From NCBI GenBank assembly GCA_910589415.1, contig OU342630.1, positions 14,231,867-14,295,866 of the forward strand: a stretch of DNA of 64,000 bases, given 5' to 3'. Source of the stretch: Malachius bipustulatus (lineage: Eukaryota > Arthropoda > Insecta > Coleoptera > Melyridae). The first letter of the stretch is position 1; every line of letters starts with the position of its first letter. The position numbers were made by a program, and so were the translations under genes. Below, one piece after another: positions 19,918-31,318 of the stretch. The notes under the pieces are model-generated. The model did not search any database and had not been told where the DNA came from. It was given only the letters and a program-made list of their open reading frames with translations.

Positions 19918-20065
19918 ATATATTACCTACAGTAATTTTATACTCACCCCTAATATTTAATTGATATCTTACGATTTATACCCTAGCCCTTAGTTAATCA
20001 ATGTGCATGTCAATGACCTTCGATGTCGAGACACTTGGTTGAATAAATAGAATAGAATAGAATTT
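19918..20065 (+). mobile_element. 3' UTR end and tail of the interrupted non-LTR element
   Basis: Starts with ATAT, also present at 2813-2816, so the sequence continues from 2816 once gypsy A is removed. It ends in a short repeat (AATAG)n, GAATAAATAGAATAGAATAG, at about 20041-20060, like the simple-repeat 3' ends of I-type and related non-LTR elements. Assignment rests on this continuity. Confidence 0.65.
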
Positions 20066-20387
20066 GAACAACGATGCCACATTGAAAAATTTTGTTGAAC
20101 TCAGGGAATAGGTAAACTTTGAATGCCTGTAATTCCGTTCCCGATAATAATAAAAATAAAAAGCAAACGCTATCGTAATTCGTAATATAGTTATGTCAAA
20201 TCATGTGCTTTGCCAGTGGAGGTTGTTTAAATTTGACTGCCGTTTTGATTTAAAGTTTAGAAAAAGGACACCCTATATCTCGGTAACGAAGGCGAGGAAA
20301 CAATTTTTGTTTTAAATTTACAGTCTTTCTGAACATCATCTACAACACCCTGTATACCGTGTCCGCCATTTCGGGATCACCCTGTAT
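20066..20387. other. Intergenic, repeat-end fragments only
   Basis: AT-rich with no coding signal. It contains fragments typical of the CAGGGTG repeat group, for example ACACCCTATATC near 20268 and ACACCCTGTATACC near 20346. Confidence 0.6.
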
Positions 20388-20388
20388 A

Positions 20389-20556
20389 CAGGGTATCCCA
20401 GCTTATTCGAAAGCGGTCTCCGTAGGCCAAACGATGGATTTTTTCCAAAAAAAATTTGCAAATTCAAGTACAGAATCACAATGGCCATTATTTAAAATTA
20501 TTTTGGAGTATATACAGAGTGTGTTCCATATGACAGTGGCATATCAAAGTTATGTT
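20389..20556 (+). mobile_element. Half of a CAGGGT-ended repeat (partner inverted at 31905-32077)
   Basis: Begins TACAGGGTATCCCAGC and ends near ATGACAGTGGCATATC. The same sequence in reverse complement, with modest divergence, lies at 31905-32077. Either the two are separate half copies, or one palindromic element was split. Confidence 0.6.
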
Positions 20557-20692
20557 TTAGTGTATTTTTTAATAAAAAAATACACTATTGAGGACGACAT
20601 CACTTTTCGAAAATCACCCAAACTCATCAAATGTCCACCGATCATGACCCCCAGATCACGAAAAAGTGGTTTTCCAAAATTCACCTGCCCAC

Positions 20693-20716
20693 GATATATA
20701 TATATATATATATATA
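20693..20716. repeat. (TA)n microsatellite
   Basis: About 24 bases of uninterrupted TA dinucleotides beside a cluster of GTGAGG motifs. A second TA tract (29660-29695) also lies beside such a cluster. Confidence 0.9.
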
Positions 20717-20726
20717 CTTGGCCAAC

Positions 20727-21010
20727 TATCAAAGCGAGGACCAACTGTTCTACCCATCAAGTGAGGACCACCAGAAGAAAGCATTCTACAGGCATGGTAA
20801 ATGTTCTGATTGTTAAATCTTGAGATGGGCGATAGATGGCTGAAGAGTATACGCAGGGAAAACAGAACAGAGCCAAGTTATAATTTTCATGTATATAGGA
20901 ACATAGTGAGGACAGTTTGCGTGAATATCAAAGTGAGGTCGGTATATTTATTTATGCTCTCCGCATTTAATGAGGTCCGTATATTACATGATTCGTAGAA
21001 AGTGAGACCC
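20727..21010 (+). repeat. Cluster of GTGAGG(A/T)CC motifs, copy 1
   Basis: Variants of AAGTGAGGACC/GTCC occur near 20731, 20759, 20905, 20931, 20968 and 20999. Some continue into CCGTATATT. The same motif is clustered at 29333-29615 in both orientations. They may be subterminal transposase-binding repeats of an unrecognised transposon. Confidence 0.5.
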
Positions 21011-21033
21011 AGCACTGTTGCCAGATGCCAAGC

Positions 21034-21123
21034 ATAGCGCTTTAGTATGATACACTGAAACACAGTATGACCTGCCGCAGCAGGTTGGCTCCGCATCGGC
21101 AGAACCGTGATGTCACTTGTTCT
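21034..21123 (+). repeat. Dispersed repeat, inverted copy at about 27795-27885
   Basis: TATGATACACTGAAACAC through GCAGAACCGTGATGTCAC is matched in reverse complement at 27795-27885 (roughly 80% by eye). The copies lie at opposite edges of the first palindrome-rich block; whether they are ends of one 6.8-kb element is unknown. Confidence 0.5.
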
Positions 21124-21409
21124 AAAAAATCATCTACGAATCTAATGTAAATAACGTCTGCTTTATCGCAAAATACCCTGAGGTGGGTTACTATTTTGAA
21201 TAAATCTATTTTAAATACCTACTTAAGATAGAATAAACCTATTTGAAATAAATCTATTTAAAATGAAAATAACACAAACATAATTATCAGCGATAGTGCA
21301 CAAGAGGTCAAATCTTACAGTCTTTTTTTTGATATTCGTCTTTTGTTTTTCCTAATTTGTGAAATGATTTTTCCATTTATCAAACGTCAGTGCGTGATGT
21401 TTCAATTGA

Positions 21410-22035
21410 AACTCCAAACCAGAAGTTTTAACTTTTGAGATACAAGGTGGTGAAGTTTATGAAAAATAAATAATTTTTTACATAATATCTGTAATACCCC
21501 TCTCTAGATATATTATTCAAATTTCGTATACCGGTATTACGCTTCAAGAGGCATTTTTTCGTGTACCACATTTCATTTTATTTCTACTGGTGACGATCGT
21601 TTTTTTTTTTTTTTTTTTCTTCAAAGCATTTTTAACGATAATCTTGCGACCATGGAGAGAAATAGATTTTATTTTTTTAGGCGGAAAGCGTGCATCGATC
21701 TGAAAAAATCAAGTAATCAAATTTGCTTAGAAAGGAATGGGCATTTCAAAAATGAATCTATAAAAAAAAATCAGTGGCGTGTGGCGTTTGTACCATCAAT
21801 GTTTATCAATGTCTGCCAAATTATGCAGGTAAAATTCTGCACGAACGTCACTGCTGGAAATAAAATGAAATGGAGGACATGAAAAAATGCCTCTTGATGC
21901 ATAATACCTACCTTCATGTATACGAAATTTCATGAAATATCTAGAGCGGTAGGTATTAAAGATATAAAAAAATTAATTATTTTTCATAAACTTTACCACT
22001 CTGTATCTCAAAAGTTAAGACTTTTAAGACACACG
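21410..22035. mobile_element. Diverged inverted-repeat element
   Basis: The arm at about 21425-21600 (TTTTGAGATACA, then AAGAGGCATTTTTTCGTG) is answered by 21845-22035 (ATGAAAAAATGCCTCTTG, then GTATCTCAAAAGTTAAG). The loop contains poly-T (21601-21619). The inner AAGAGGCATTTT and the CAGTGACGTTC-like motif also occur in the element at 32128-33181, so the two are related. Confidence 0.6.
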
Positions 22036-22119
22036 TTCTCATGAAGTTTTTTTTTTTTAAATTTACCAAAAAAAAATACCCCCTTAAATATTAACATTCA
22101 ATTAGGGAACACCGTATAA

Positions 22120-22371
22120 CAGGGTGTTCGGTAATGGGCCAGCCAAAATTAAACATCATGTATAAAATCGTGTTTTAAACATAAGAAAAGAATAACGTTT
22201 TTTTCAGATATCGGGCTTCGTTGGGAAATATTTCCAAAAAATGTAAAACTAAGGCAGCTCTGAAATTTAAAATAAATCATCCCGATCTGAAAAACGTTTT
22301 TCTATTTTATGTTTCAAATACGATTTTATACATGACGTTTGGTCTGGACTGGCCCGTTACCGAACACCCTG
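22120..22371. mobile_element. Short inverted-repeat transposon (MITE), CAGGGTG ends
   Basis: 252 bp from CAGGGTGTTCGGTAA to TTACCGAACACCCTG. The arms of about 100 bp pair well, with a small central loop. No coding capacity. Confidence 0.8.
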
Positions 22372-22532
22372 TAAATAATATTTATTTCTGGATAACATAA
22401 TGGTCTTATATCTTTACTGAAATTTGACTTGTGTAACCGTGCACGAGCGGGACTTGTCATTAATAAAATAAATAACAGAGTTAACTAGTTGTATTTCGTC
22501 TAATAAGTGATTATTACAGTGATAAATCGAAA

Positions 22533-22904
22533 ATGTGCACTTATGTAAATAACAATAATAAGGGAAAGTCCGTACATGGCGATACAATGGATAATTGCCA
22601 ATATTATGGACAATTTCCAATAACGGAGGAGACAAATGCAGGCCGCGGGGTAAAAACTAGAAAACCCCGATGCGTCAGACTGCTTAGAAATCTCATGGAA
22701 CATGGAATACTTCATAACTACGGATACGGCTACGGTAACTTACTACTACGCTACGGGACGGGTGGTTCGACTGGTCTTGGCTTGGGCCCTAGTCGGTGGG
22801 GCAGCGGCGTGAAGTGTCTGGCACTACCGATCGATGAAATCAGGAGTGAATTAATACCAGCTGGTAGTGTTGCTAATATTTTATACTTGTCATATTCTCA
22901 ATAG
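22533..22904 (+). other. Unrecognised 123-residue open frame, GC-richer than surroundings
   Basis: The start codon is followed by NNNNKGKSV and a Gly/Tyr-rich patch (NYGYGYGNLLLRYGTGG). The stretch 22620-22830 is clearly richer in G and C than its flanks, which suggests a captured or former coding or regulatory piece. I do not recognise the protein and see no splice or domain support; it may be chance. Confidence 0.2.
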
Positions 22905-23086
22905 CCAATGTCCTACTGTCTGATGTTTCAACCTTATACTATTAAATAAAATATTATCATAATAAATAAATATTTATTATATTGTCTAAGGCTCTAAGGT
23001 TTCAACAAACTGTTACTAGAAATTAATTGGAAATAAATATAGCGGAATTGGCGGGAGCAGCATTCTACTCTGTAGCATCTACACTG

Positions 23087-23921
23087 TACAGGGTGATTCA
23101 TTATAATGTTGCCCCCCTTTAACTTTGTTATTTCATGTGTCTCAAAAAAATTAAAAGTAGGGTTATGTAGGTGCTAAAAAAGACTTTTTTATACGTATAA
23201 CAAAAATTTGAAAATAGATCAGTATACAGGGAAAACCAAAAATTTAATTTTTTTTTCAATAGAACACCCTATATATGAATTTATTTTTCGATTCCTCGTA
23301 AAATTCTAAGCATAATTTATAAAACATACCGTATACCTAAATTCAATAGTTTCTGAAATATTCGCATTTGATACTATTTAAAAAACCGTGTGTATATGAC
23401 TACCAAATTGAAAACCTCGATCATCTAAAAGATTTGATACGGATTGAAATTAATAATTTAAATTAAAATAACCCAGAATTCATAACAGGATTCATTGGAG
23501 AAAATGCGAACAACCCTTATAAACCCTTATAAACCCTTATAAAATGTGTTGAAAAAAATGGAGGCCCAGTAGAGCATTTTATTGTTAGATTTCTTGATTT
23601 GCAACAGGTGTTTTATAAAATATTTGATGATGTTTCAAATGCGAATATTTCAGAAGCCTTTGAATTTAGGTATACGGTATGTTATATAAGTTATGCTTAG
23701 AATTTTACGAGGAATCGAAAAACAAATTCATATATAGGGTGATCCATTGAAAAAAAAATTAAATTTTTGGTTTTCCCTGTATACTGATCTACTTTCAAAT
23801 TTTTGTTACACGTATAAAAAAGTCTTTTTTAGCACCTACATAACCCCACTTTGAATTTTTTTGGGACACATGAAATAACAAAGTTAAAGGGGGGCGACAT
23901 TATAATGAATCACCCTGTACA
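23087..23921. mobile_element. Inverted-repeat transposon, 835 bp, CAGGGTG ends
   Basis: TA-CAGGGTGATTCATTATAA begins it and TTATAATGAATCACCCTG-TA ends it. Arms of about 290 bp pair with modest mismatch. The loop (23380-23630) carries three tandem copies of a CCTTATAAA unit at 23512-23542. No coding frame. Confidence 0.85.
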
Positions 23922-24316
23922 ATGAAAATTTATTAAATTAAATTTAAATTATTTCTACTACATTAACTTGGATATAATAGAAAAATAATCTATAAAAAAA
24001 ATTGAGAGATAACTTCCTTAACTCGGGTTGAGTTTGTAGAAAAAATCGTCTCCATCAAGATAAATGAAACAAAATTTTTCGGGTTTTATTTTATTATTGA
24101 AATTAGGTACAATAATTTTCAGTTTTTATTTTTCTTACTATGTTGCTTAAAAATAATCAATAATTATTGTTTGGTAGAAGATTATTACATCCACTTTTAA
24201 TTTGTTATGTTTTGTATTTATTTGTAAATTCTTTTAGTAAGATATCTATTAAACTTCATTTACTATAAGTATTTCTAATTTATTCTCTTTTTTTTGTAAA
24301 AGATAACACTTTGATT

Positions 24317-24800
24317 TCTTATCTGATTATTTATCATTTTAATTTTTTAGTAAAATATTAAATTTAAATTTACTGTTTCTTATTTGTGTATTTATAATAA
24401 ACTGTTTTGCTATACCTATGCTTGCTTTTATTCATCTGTTTATTGTACCTACGAATCCACTAACGAAGGACAGGACCATTTTCCAATTTTACGATACAAA
24501 AAAGAAAATTGGTATTTGAAATTGAAATATAAAATGGTCCTGTCCTTCGTTAGTGGATTCGTAGGTACAATAAACAAATAAATAAAAGCAAGCATAGGTA
24601 TAGCAAAACAGTTTATTATAAATACATTTATAATACATTAAATAAATACATTAAGAGTAAATTTAAGTTTAATATTTTACTAAAAAATTAAAATGATAAA
24701 TAATCAGATAAGAAAATCCACTAACGAAGGACAGGACCATTTTCCATTTTATATTTCAATTTCAAATACCAATTTTCTTTTTTGTATCGTAAAATTGGAA
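24317..24800. repeat. Compound palindrome with a third, flipped copy of its centre
   Basis: Arms TTCTTATCTGATTATTTATC (24317-) and its complement (to 24712) flank a centre of about 107 bp whose ends are inverted copies of AATCCACTAACGAAGGACAG (24453-24559). Directly after the right arm, at about 24715-24800, the centre appears again in the opposite orientation, missing its far end. This looks like a small element of about 110 bp that was duplicated by template switching or used as an insertion target. Confidence 0.7.
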
Positions 24801-25556
24801 AATCTGAAAGTATTTTGTATTTTCCATTTTAAATAGTTTATCAGAAAGAATTTTGTTCTTTCTATTTTAAATACATTTTGAAAACCATTTTACCCATCTC
24901 TGAAAATACCATCAACATAAAAGATGAAATTCTGAAAATTTTACAAGTTTGGGTTTAGGTTGCTACGATATTTAACTGCAATAATTATACATTTCCAGAT
25001 AATATTGCCCAATTTTGGTCACAGAAAATAAGAAACAAACTGGACTGATCATTTCTATAAAATGTGGTTTTAAAGCTCGCCTAAATTCAATAAAAGTAAA
25101 ATGGACGACATTTGAGGCTAATCCAAACCCGTCGATTTTTGTTTTCAGATTATAATTTTTTACAGGGGTAAAAAATTAAAAAAAATTAAAAAAAAAATTC
25201 AAAACCCCTCTGGAATTTTGAAACATTAATGGGGTAGTGTGGTATGTCATTTGATAGGTAATAATATTATATTTTATTGAGACAAAAATATATTTTCTTT
25301 TCATAGTTTTTTTATGAGATTTTTCAAAGATGTGAAAAAATTAGATGCTAAAGAAATTTTGAATTTACACGGGTCATTTTGAAAATTTCATAATTGGGAG
25401 TTTCGATTTCAATGAAATAAAACTGCCATAAGAATATAATTCTACAGAATACTTAACAAACCAATCATTGTTTACCTATAATCATTATTATAATAGGTAT
25501 CTAGTTAATAATATCGTATGTTTCAGCCAGCAATAGCTTATGTTATTTTCGTCGTT
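24801..25556. other. Intergenic AT-rich DNA
   Basis: No open frame, repeat end or RNA gene was recognised. Confidence 0.5.
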
Positions 25557-26768
25557 ATACAGGGTGTCCCATAATATGTGGGCAATCTCTCGGATTTGGG
25601 TAAATTTTGTAAAAATAAATGAAAAAATAGCTATAAAATTAATTCCTCAGAGACACCCCTACAAAGATATTAGCTGTTGAAGTTGAGGGTTGAAAATCAA
25701 TTTTTTGCAATTAGGTACTTTTTTATTTCTTGACCGATTTTGATAATTTTTGGTTTTATTTTGTATTATTTTGAACTGTTTAGAATAGTGTTTCTTAATC
25801 TTTGGTAGCACATACATAGACCTCGGGATGGCATAACCCCCTCATTCACTTGAAAGAAAACAATAAAAATAATAATTTTACAGTTTTTTAAGGTTAATTT
25901 CCTTTTTATTTGACATTTTTTACATAAAAAATGTACCTTTATTTATTTCGATAGAGCGAACCGTTATCGAGATAAACGTCCTTCTAATAGGTGATGCGTC
26001 GCAGGAACTTTCTAAATTTCAAGTAAATTTTAACAAGATGGCTGACCTATGACAGTAAATTGAGCAGGAAACAAAACAATAACTTAATTAAATACACGTC
26101 AGTGTCAAAAGATTTCATTTCATGCAGATTCAATTCTAACTGATTTTCTGCGTATTCAGCGTTTTTGTAACTCATTTTAAAATCAGTTAGAATTGAATCT
26201 GCATGAAATGAAATCTTTGACACTATATGATGTGTATGTAATTAAGTTTTTGTTTTGTTTCCTGCTCAATTTACTGTCAAAGGTCAGCCATCTTGTTAAA
26301 ATTTACTTGAAATTTATAAAGTTCCTGCGACGCATCACCTATTAGAAGGACGTTTATCTCGATAACGGTTCGCTCTATCGAAATAAATAAAGATACATTT
26401 TTTATGTAAAAACTATCAAATAAAAAGGAAATTAACCTTAAAAAACTGTAAAATTATTATTTTTATTGTTTTCTTTCAAGTGAATGAGGGGGTTATGCCA
26501 TCCCGAGGTCTATGTATGTGCTACCAAAGATTAAGAAACACTATTCTAAACAGTTCAAAATAATACAAAACAAAACCAAAAATTATTAAAATCGGTCAAG
26601 AAATAAAAAAGTTATTGCAAAAAATTGATTTTCAACCCTCAACTTCAACAGCTAATATCTTTGTAGGGGTGTCTCTGAGGAATTAATTTTATAGCTATTT
26701 TTTCATTTATTTTTACAAAATTTACCCAAATCCGAGAGATTGCCCACATATTATGGGACACCCTGTAT
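25557..26768. mobile_element. Long near-perfect palindromic transposon, 1.2 kb
   Basis: TA-CAGGGTGTCCCATAATA opens it and TATTATGGGACACCCTG-TA closes it. The two arms of about 580 bp are nearly identical inverted copies around a loop of about 35 bp near 26140-26176. A transcript would fold into a long hairpin, a possible siRNA source. It has no coding capacity, so it would have depended on a transposase elsewhere. Confidence 0.9.
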
Positions 26769-27340
26769 ACAGGGTGTATCTAAAATGAACCGAGAAAATT
26801 CAGGGGGTGATTGATGAGATCATTTTAAGGAAAAAAGTAAGTATAAACGTATGTCCTAAGAGGCTCAACTTTTTAACTACAGGGTGTTGAAGTTTCAAGA
26901 AAAAAATTGATTTTTAATAATATCTTTGATAAGAATCAAGATATTTTCGTGAAAATTTGTGTACACTTAACGGCCCCAGAATTCAGCCCGTTACCTTAAT
27001 GGGCCTTTATAATAATGGCTGTTTATAATTGTGAAAAAAATAGTACGCCATTGCTTTTTTATGAAAATAAAATTATTTTTCAAATCCTCTTTCATTTCTG
27101 AGTAAATATGATCTTTTGACTTTTTTCAACCGAAGCAAGGTTTTCTGATAAAAAAAAAATAGAATACATTTTTAGGTTGCCTCTTTCTGAAATGCGCTAC
27201 AGAACTGCAGAAGTTCGATTCAATCTGTACTCCGATGGAAAAAAACGTGTTCTCATAATAATAATCTTTAAAAAATGGCCTCTGGATAGTAAACGTCGTT
27301 TAACGTAAATAAAAGCGAAACTGTCGAGTTTTGTTATATA
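26769..27340. mobile_element. Half copy of the family at 32128-33181
   Basis: Begins CAGGGTGTATCTAAAATGA immediately after the TA ending the previous palindrome, so the two share the junction. It carries the same GAAAATTCAGGGGGTGATTG segment and ends near AAAGCGAAACTGTCGAG, which is central in the full copy. Only one arm is present. Confidence 0.7.
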
Positions 27341-29332
27341 TATTTCCGTGATAAATTTCATTTATCATACCTATCATGCAGGTTATAATGTAACATTTTG
27401 TAGTAGATATTTAAATTTTACAACTAAAGCTCTCGCAAAAAATAATACAAAAATATAAATATTGCTGAATAGAGCATTTAATTACGTATCAAATGACATA
27501 TCCACATATAAACCGACCCCGTTTAGGTATACATTTGAAAATTCCAGAGGGGAACTACCCCTTCTAAGGGGTGCAAGATTAATAGGAGGGGACTGCAAAA
27601 AAAATTGAAAACAATAATAGAGGAGTTTTTGGATTTAGAGTCAGATTTTATAAAAATGATTAGCCCAAGTTGTATCTTATTTTTTGTCACTAATATGTAA
27701 AATATGTAAAATTTTCAGATTTTAATATTTTATGTTGCGGTATTCTGTGATAAAGCAGATGGTATTTACACGGGATTAAATGGGCAGGACTGTTTTTTTG
27801 TAACAAGTAACGTCACGGTTCTGTCGAAGTGGAGCCAACCTGCGTCCGGACATACCGTGTTTCAGTGTATCGTGACTCGTGACTATGAATATTACTTGAA
27901 AGATTACAAATAAATAGTAGGTACCTATGATGTAAGTCTACCTATTTTCTTCATTTCTCAATAGAATCTCTTTCAATTGGCAATATTATTTAAAGAAAAT
28001 TTGGTTCCAAATGAAAAAAAAGCAGAAAAAGCCTCTTAAGGTTCCCTCTAAAAGGACCTTTGTTTTTATAAATTTCTTTTATCCGTCAAATATTTAATAA
28101 TTGAGTTCCAGCTACTACCTACTTATCGCATCAACAAGCACGCGCAAATCTTCCTAGCCTTTACATCTTTCAATAGATAAGTTTCAGTATTATAAGTAAA
28201 AAATAGGTAGGTACATAATGTCTACAAAAATCTTACAATCATGTACCTTTTGTTAGCTTTCAAATTGATTTTTTATTCAGATACTGAAATGAAAGCCCGG
28301 CAATAATTGTACAGATCTAATAATGATATTTTTGACAGTTCAATTATTCGGCTTAACTTAATTTTAGTGAGTAATTTAGATGGATGTTCCGTGTGTATTT
28401 TAAGTTCCAGTTCATTATGTTTCACTTATACGTACCTAAAAGTCCAATTTTTTTTAATACTCATTTCATTACGTTACCTTAAGCCGTAAGTAGGTACCCT
28501 AAACATACTAAATAATGAAAGGTTGACTTACATTTTGGAATAGTTTTCTTCAAAGTTTTTTATTTCATTGTAATTTTGTTGGGAATTAATACGAAATTGA
28601 CTACATTTAGATATGTTTATCTGTGCATATTTATTTAAAATTTTACTAGGGACGGTTTAAAGAATGTTTTATCTCGTGTCTAACTCATCGAAAGAGAGAA
28701 CATATTAATTTATTACGCGAATAATTAAATGTAGATAGGTAGGTAGGTGCACATAAATTAATAAACCACCAATAAAAAATTGTAGGTACCTACTTACTTA
28801 TTCTACTTGGGTATTATGATTTTACGTTGCAACGCTTGATAATAATTATTGTACCTACTAAAGAATTTAAAAAGTAAAGAAAACGCGTATAGGTAGATAG
28901 TAGAGGTAAGTATGCCTACCTATTAAAATAATGTACTTTTAATTGTTTCCAGTTATTCTATAAGTAGGTATTAATAATTGAAAAAAAGATTTCACATTTT
29001 GGCTTGATTTGAGCATAGTTCACGTTATGTTTTATAATTTTTTCTGTGATTTAACAATAGTAATTCAAAAACAACTAAAATTATTTAAAAATAGTATGGT
29101 TAAAAAGTAAAAATGGTTCAAGGAATACAATATCATTATAGTCATGAAACTGCTCGTCAAAAAACATCGTACTACTCTTCGTCAAAAAGCGAGAGAATAA
29201 GCTACCTATAGTTGTCTAGACCGCCGGGGGAAGCTCCGGAGGAACGATTCCTACGAACTCGAGAACGCCAAGGTCAAATATGGATTTATTGAATCCCAGC
29301 GTTATACGTTATGATGGTTGTACGCAGAGCGA
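27341..29332. other. Intergenic AT-rich DNA
   Basis: No coding frame recognised. Many short TAGGTAGGTACC-type words occur (for example 28735-28790), a background feature of this genome. The inverted partner of 21034-21123 is at 27795-27885. Confidence 0.5.
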
Positions 29333-29615
29333 TAAGTGAGGACCAGCTGCGTTGCCGAGTCTCCGGTCCTCACTTCTACTGTAGTCCGTTTAACGACTAT
29401 ACACGTATTCAGAATATACATCTTACCGGCACGCCACCCACGGTCCTCCTCTGAACTAAAATATACAAATTTTACCGTATCATTCATCAAGTGAGGTCCA
29501 GTCAATTATGTCTAATTTGCATTTTACAGGCCAGTAACAGTCACTGTGGAAGATCTGAAGGCGTTTACAAAGTGGGGTCCGTATATTGGACCTCACTTTG
29601 TCGCGGACCTCACTT
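29333..29615. repeat. Cluster of GTGAGG(A/T)CC motifs, copy 2, both orientations
   Basis: Copies lie near 29333, 29365 (inverted), 29489, 29569, 29588 (inverted) and 29605 (inverted). The pair at 29569-29599 forms a palindrome around CCGTATATTGG. The word GGGGTCCGTATATT echoes TGAGGTCCGTATATT at 20970. Confidence 0.5.
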
Positions 29616-29659
29616 CAACCGTATTTTTTGTGTGGATGGAGCTCACAGTGATAGAAAGG

Positions 29660-29660
29660 A

Positions 29661-29692
<32 letters not shown>

Positions 29693-29695
29693 ATT
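29660..29695. repeat. (TA)n microsatellite with one break
   Basis: TA repeats interrupted once by TTTA. Confidence 0.9.
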
Positions 29696-31110
29696 TCTCC
29701 AAAATCGCGAAATTTCGATTTTCAAAACGCTCCTGTAGCTTTATCTTTCAAGATTAGTGAATGAAATTTTGGATCCTTGTAAAGCTTTGGAACGACGTTA
29801 GATTTTCGTTGAAAAAAATTCCTAAAGTCGCGTTACTTCTACAGGGTGTCCTTTCAAAATTCCCCATATCCCGTTTTTGTCATCTCATTTCAGGTCGCAG
29901 TTTTCAATCTAGGGGACTGAAATTTTTGTGGGAGTAAGATATATATAAGAACTGGTCTGGTATTGTACTTGAGCAAAATCGGCCAAGCCGTTTCAAAATG
30001 GCGGCCATTTGAATTTTTGGAAAAATTGCTTTTTTTTGAACCCCTGTATGAGTAAGATGGAAAAATAACTTTGAAACTAAATCAACATGATTGGAGGAAA
30101 ATTAATTGAAATTTGATTTAATGTTATAAAATTTGCATTACATTTATTAATAAGTCAGTGGCGTGGGTAGGAAAAGGGTAAAAATCGCTAAATTTCTCTA
30201 ACAATTTATGAGCACATTTTTGAAGGAATTAAATTGAAATTTTCACAGTAGGCAACTACACTAATAGCCTCTAGCCCTTAAAAATTTCAAGAAGTAAATA
30301 ACAAAAATGGCGGAGTTATTTGAATTTTTTTTACATGATGTTTATTTCTCTAAAATTTTAAAAACGCTCCTGTAGCTTCACCTTTCAAGATTAATGAACG
30401 AAATTTTTTACTCTTGTGAAACTTAGAGATGACGTTTGATTTTCGTAAAAATAATTTTCCTAAAGTTTTGTTACTTTTACAGGGTGTCCCTCCAAATTTC
30501 CAAAAAAAAACCGGTCATGAGGCACGGTTTCTGGTCGCAGTTTTCAATTTAGGGGGCTGAAATTTTTTTTGTAGTAATATAACTGCAAATAGTCGGTCTT
30601 GAGTAAAATCGGAATAGCCGTTCCAAAATGGCTGCCTTTTAAATTTTAGGAAAAATTGATAGATTTTGAACCTCTAAATAAGCAAGTTAGAAACAAAAAC
30701 TTTTAAGCAAAATTAGCATTATTGGAAGAATAGTTATTGAAATTTGAGTTATTGCAATAAAATTTGCATTTTTTTATTATTAAGCCAGTGGCATGGGTAG
30801 GAAAAGGGTAAAAAAGGCTAAATTTCTATAGCCGTTTATTCTATTTTTCTATTTTTGTACGAATCGAACTGAAATTTTTCCAATAGCTAACTATACTAAT
30901 AACCCTTAACTCTGAAAATTTTCAAGAAGCAAATAAGAAAAATGGCGGAGATATTCGAATAATTTTTAAATTATGTTTATTCCTCTAAAATTTCAAATTT
31001 TCAGTTTTCAAAGCTCCCTTTTCACTTTTTCAGTTCTATTGAAGGTAGTGTAAAAAATAGTATTTTTTAGGTAAAGTCAGCCAGTGGCGGGCAAAGGAAA
31101 AGGGGCAAAA
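29693..31110 (+). repeat. Diverged tandem repeat, unit about 640 bp, just over two copies
   Basis: 29693-30342 and 30343-30980 share the order AACGCTCCTGTAGCTT, ACAGGGTGTCC, GGTCGCAGTTTTCAAT, GGGTAGGAAAAGGGTAAAAA. A partial third copy runs to about 31110. Similarity is about three quarters by eye. Each unit contains one CAGGGTGTCC end but no matching inverted end, so these look like tandem half elements. Confidence 0.65.
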
Positions 31111-31318
31111 TTGTTCAGTTTTACCATTTATTTTGGTTTTGTTAAATTTAAAAATCCATTCTAAGGCACGTTTTCAAACGAAGTGAAATGCAATTTTCAC
31201 AGTAAACCACTACGCTAATATGACCTGACTAGGGAAAATTTCAGAAAGCCAATTTAAAAAGCGGTCAAAATATTCATAAATTGGATCGCATAAAAATACA
31301 CTATTTCTGCGATTGATG

